Assembly: GCA_031278295.1 (NCBI GenBank)
Contig: JAITKQ010000026.1
Location: 1 to 6,345, forward strand
Direction of reading: 5' to 3'
Length of the DNA stretch: 6,345 bases
From: Spirochaetaceae bacterium
GTDB taxonomy: Bacteria; Spirochaetota; Spirochaetia; Treponematales; Breznakiellaceae
Under the pieces are notes generated by a model, which saw nothing but the letters and a program-made list of their open reading frames with translations, was not told where the DNA came from and made no database searches. Position numbers and translations under genes: made by a program. Below are positions 5,116-6,345 of the stretch, piece by piece (positions within the stretch are counted from its first letter, which is position 1; every line of letters starts with the position of its first letter).

Positions 5116-5921
5116 GACGGGCCTTCCTTTCGGACCTGCGAAAATACCGCTGTGCCGCCCCGGAAAGATTTTTTTTTGCGTACCAGGAGCAGGCTTAAAA
5201 GCTTAAGCAGGATGTCGGACAGGGCGGCGGCGATGACCGTAGCGGCTGTCCATGCGAAAAGTTCGGGCGTTTCCAGCTGTGCCTTGGCCATCTGCATACC
5301 GGTCCCAAGCGCGCTTAGCGGTTGAACCAGGACTTCGGCGGCTACGACCACCTTCCAGCCGAGCGACAGGCCGCTGTGGAGACCGGCGGCAAGGTAGGGG
5401 AGCAGGGACGGGATGTACAGGTAGCGCAGTTTTTCCTTACCGCCAAGTCCGTATACCTTAAAGAGTTCAGCCAGCCCGGGGTCAACCGCTTTTACGCCGG
5501 CAGCCGTATTTGCCGCGATTACCGGGAAAACCATCAGGAAAGCAGTAAAAACAGGAGTTTTTTCAGAACCAAAGGCGAGAAAAGCGATCAGGATAACAGA
5601 CATGACCGGCGTCGCTGCTATCACCGAAAAAAAAGGCCGCAGGAAGGCGTCCGCGCGTTTGTCGATCGCGGAGACGAGGCCGGCCAGCGTACCGAGAGGT
5701 ACGGAAACCGCCAGTCCCAAAAGCAGCCTAAACGTTGAAGAGGCAAGCGCCGGCAGGAATTTTTCCGTTTTTAGCAGTGAAGCCAGCTTTTTTACAACAG
5801 GAAGCGGCCCCGGCAGTATGATCGCGCTGCCTGTAAGCCACGCGCCAAGCTGCCATAGCAAAAAAAAACACGCAAGCCCCGCCAAAAAGCTTACCGTCTG
5901 CCGTTTCTTGATACCGTTCAT
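5106..5921 (-). CDS. ABC transporter permease, NitT/TauT (SsuC/TauC-like) family
   Basis: The 271-residue inner-membrane permease belongs to the nitrate/sulfonate/taurine-type importer family, which also serves other substrates such as thiamine precursors. It has an N-terminal helix (about 12-30), PGPLPVV (37-43) typical of the family, and further hydrophobic segments near 62-85, 95-117, 123-142, 180-198 and 222-247. The cytoplasmic EAA-type coupling loop is clear: LAELFKVYGLGGKEKLRYLYI then P171 and P175 (about 150-175), the ATPase contact. The basic tail (RKKKSFRGG) is encoded over a 9-A run (5177-5169). GAGG (5936-5933) lies 11 bases before the ATG, a long gap. No ATPase or binding-protein gene lies in the window, so partners must be elsewhere and the substrate cannot be named. 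It overlaps the convergent regulator by 10 bases. Confidence 0.87.
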   Translation of the reverse strand: MNGIKKRQTVSFLAGLACFFLLWQLGAWLTGSAIILPGPLPVVKKLASLLKTEKFLPALASSTFRLLLGLAVSVPLGTLAGLVSAIDKRADAFLRPFFSVIAATPVMSVILIAFLAFGSEKTPVFTAFLMVFPVIAANTAAGVKAVDPGLAELFKVYGLGGKEKLRYLYIPSLLPYLAAGLHSGLSLGWKVVVAAEVLVQPLSALGTGMQMAKAQLETPELFAWTAATVIAAALSDILLKLLSLLLVRKKKSFRGGTAVFSQVRKEGPSHS

Positions 5922-6019
5922 GTAAAACAGCGCCTCACAAATGATCCTTTCAAATACTGTACCCGCCCCTCATTATAGTCCTGTTTGCGGCGCACCTTCC
6001 AGTGCACCCTCACCGCCAT
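5918..6019 (-). CDS. Possible 33-residue basic peptide, ATGA-overlapping the permease start
   Basis: A minus-strand frame runs from ATG 6019-6017 to TGA 5920-5918, coding for MAVRVHWKVRRKQDYNEG followed by RVQYLKGSFVRRCFT. GGAG (6031-6028) sits 8 bases before the ATG, and the stop overlaps the permease start as ATGA, a layout typical of translational coupling. The same frame stays open upstream to about 6175 without another ATG, so this may be the tail of a decayed gene. The peptide is basic and matches no family I know. A TATAAT box (5977-5972) lies inside it, so this could instead be plain promoter DNA. Confidence 0.25.
   Translation of the reverse strand: MAVRVHWKVRRKQDYNEGRVQYLKGSFVRRCFT
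5972..5977 (-). promoter_or_regulatory. Possible -10 box for the ABC permease
   Basis: A perfect TATAAT on the minus strand (5977 to 5972) lies 50 bases before the permease ATG, which would give a leader of roughly 45 bases. No good -35 hexamer is found at 16-18 bases further upstream, so it would need an activator or is a chance match. Confidence 0.35.
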
Positions 6020-6084
6020 GAATGCCGCTCCAGGCCGGATCCGCCTGCATGGTGTTTCTACGCCAAAAGTATAAAGTGGAAAGG

Positions 6085-6099
6085 CTGTCAAAATGACAG
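6085..6099. repeat. Perfect 6-bp inverted repeat with 3-base spacer (operator-like)
   Basis: CTGTCA (6085-6090) and TGACAG (6094-6099) are exact inverted copies around AAA. Size and symmetry fit a dimeric repressor site, but it is also the first of a series of palindromes that runs to the window end. Confidence 0.4.
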
Positions 6100-6123
6100 A
6101 AAGACGGTATGAGGGACGTAAAA

Positions 6124-6160
6124 GGCAACGCTGATTAACTTGACGCCAATCAACGTTGCC
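6124..6160. repeat. 13-bp inverted repeat with one mismatch
   Basis: GGCAACGCTGATT (6124-6136) faces AATCAACGTTGCC (6148-6160) across an 11-base loop, with 12 of 13 positions paired. The segment CGCTGATTAA (6129-6138) recurs exactly at 6207-6216, 78 bases on. No terminator T-run follows on either strand. It may be a hairpin repeat or a mobile-element end. Confidence 0.5.
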
Positions 6161-6233
6161 CCAAGGAGAGAGCTCATTTCATTACGCAAATACGGCACTA
6201 AAGCAGCGCTGATTAATTCCCGGTTTAATTAGA

Positions 6234-6267
6234 GTCTGTCCATAATGTAGACACATTATGGACAGAC
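6234..6267. repeat. Perfect 15-bp inverted repeat with 4-base loop
   Basis: GTCTGTCCATAATGT (6234-6248) is an exact reverse complement of ACATTATGGACAGAC (6253-6267), separated by AGAC. The core GTCTGTCC occurs a third time at 6325-6332. Repeated inverted tips of this kind are seen at insertion-sequence or MITE ends, but no transposase is visible, and a regulator-binding palindrome is also possible. Confidence 0.6.
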
Positions 6268-6280
6268 AACCTTAAAATAG

Positions 6281-6321
6281 GCATTTTGCGTACCGTTTTG
6301 GCACAAAACGGGAGCAAATGC
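6281..6321. repeat. Nested inverted repeat (8-bp inner stem, outer stem with one bulge)
   Basis: CCGTTTTG (6293-6300) pairs with CAAAACGG (6304-6311) across a GCA loop. Outside it, GCATTTTGC (6281-6289) pairs with GCAAATGC (6314-6321) with one bulged T. It begins 13 bases after the 15-bp palindrome at 6234-6267, suggesting a single structured element that continues past the window end. Confidence 0.5.
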
Positions 6322-6345
6322 AAGGTCTGTCCGCAAAGTAACCGA

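Noticed and set aside
5322..5738. 138-codon plus-strand frame opposite the permease
   Set aside because: Contained in the permease gene; composition reflects the reverse complement of membrane-helix codons.
5922..6100. Thiamine or other known riboswitch upstream of the permease
   Set aside because: I looked for the TPP-box bases and other familiar conserved motifs on the minus strand and found none.
1..6345. CRISPR array, tRNA or rRNA gene
   Set aside because: No regularly spaced direct repeats, no tRNA cloverleaf and no rRNA-like sequence were seen on either strand.

Overview
The window (6345 bases, about half G+C) looks like chromosomal DNA from a spirochaete of the Treponema type, possibly one of the insect-gut treponemes. 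This is inference from gene content: a PotC-type permease, a dCMP deaminase beside MurE, a DUF2804 protein and a Cro/C1-type regulator, together with long homopolymer runs and palindrome-rich intergenic DNA. Nothing here fixes the species.

Layout. Bases 1-177 hold the 3' end of potC (plus strand). Bases 178-957 hold no convincing gene but many inverted repeats: two adjacent hairpins at 265-338, a possible structured RNA at 509-576, a terminator-like hairpin at 603-625, and two strong hairpins at 721-764 and 845-871. A plus-strand pair follows: a dCMP deaminase-family gene (958-1443) and, 9 bases later, murE (1453-3012). A run of 14 C fills nearly all of the 16 bases between the murE stop and the stop of the convergent minus-strand pair. 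That pair is a FlK-like hotdog thioesterase (4479 to 4057) and a DUF2804 gene (4057 to 3029), joined by a one-base TAATG overlap. After a roughly 300-base spacer comes a small helix-turn-helix regulator (4783-5115, plus). Its 3' end overlaps by 10 bases the end of a minus-strand NitT/TauT-type ABC permease (5921 to 5106). The last 420 bases hold no standard gene but at least four inverted repeats and a direct repeat, suggesting a mobile-element edge, a MITE-like repeat or an operator cluster. A small minus-strand reading frame there ends with an ATGA overlap on the permease start.

How the genes relate. The deaminase (dTTP supply) and MurE (peptidoglycan precursor) probably share one transcript. 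The thioesterase and DUF2804 genes are almost certainly co-transcribed and perhaps translationally coupled. The permease has no ATPase or binding-protein gene in view. I see no clear new defence or metabolic system. The points most worth a second look are the palindrome cluster at 6085-6332, the structured leader DNA before the deaminase, the 14-C run and the MurE specificity motif.
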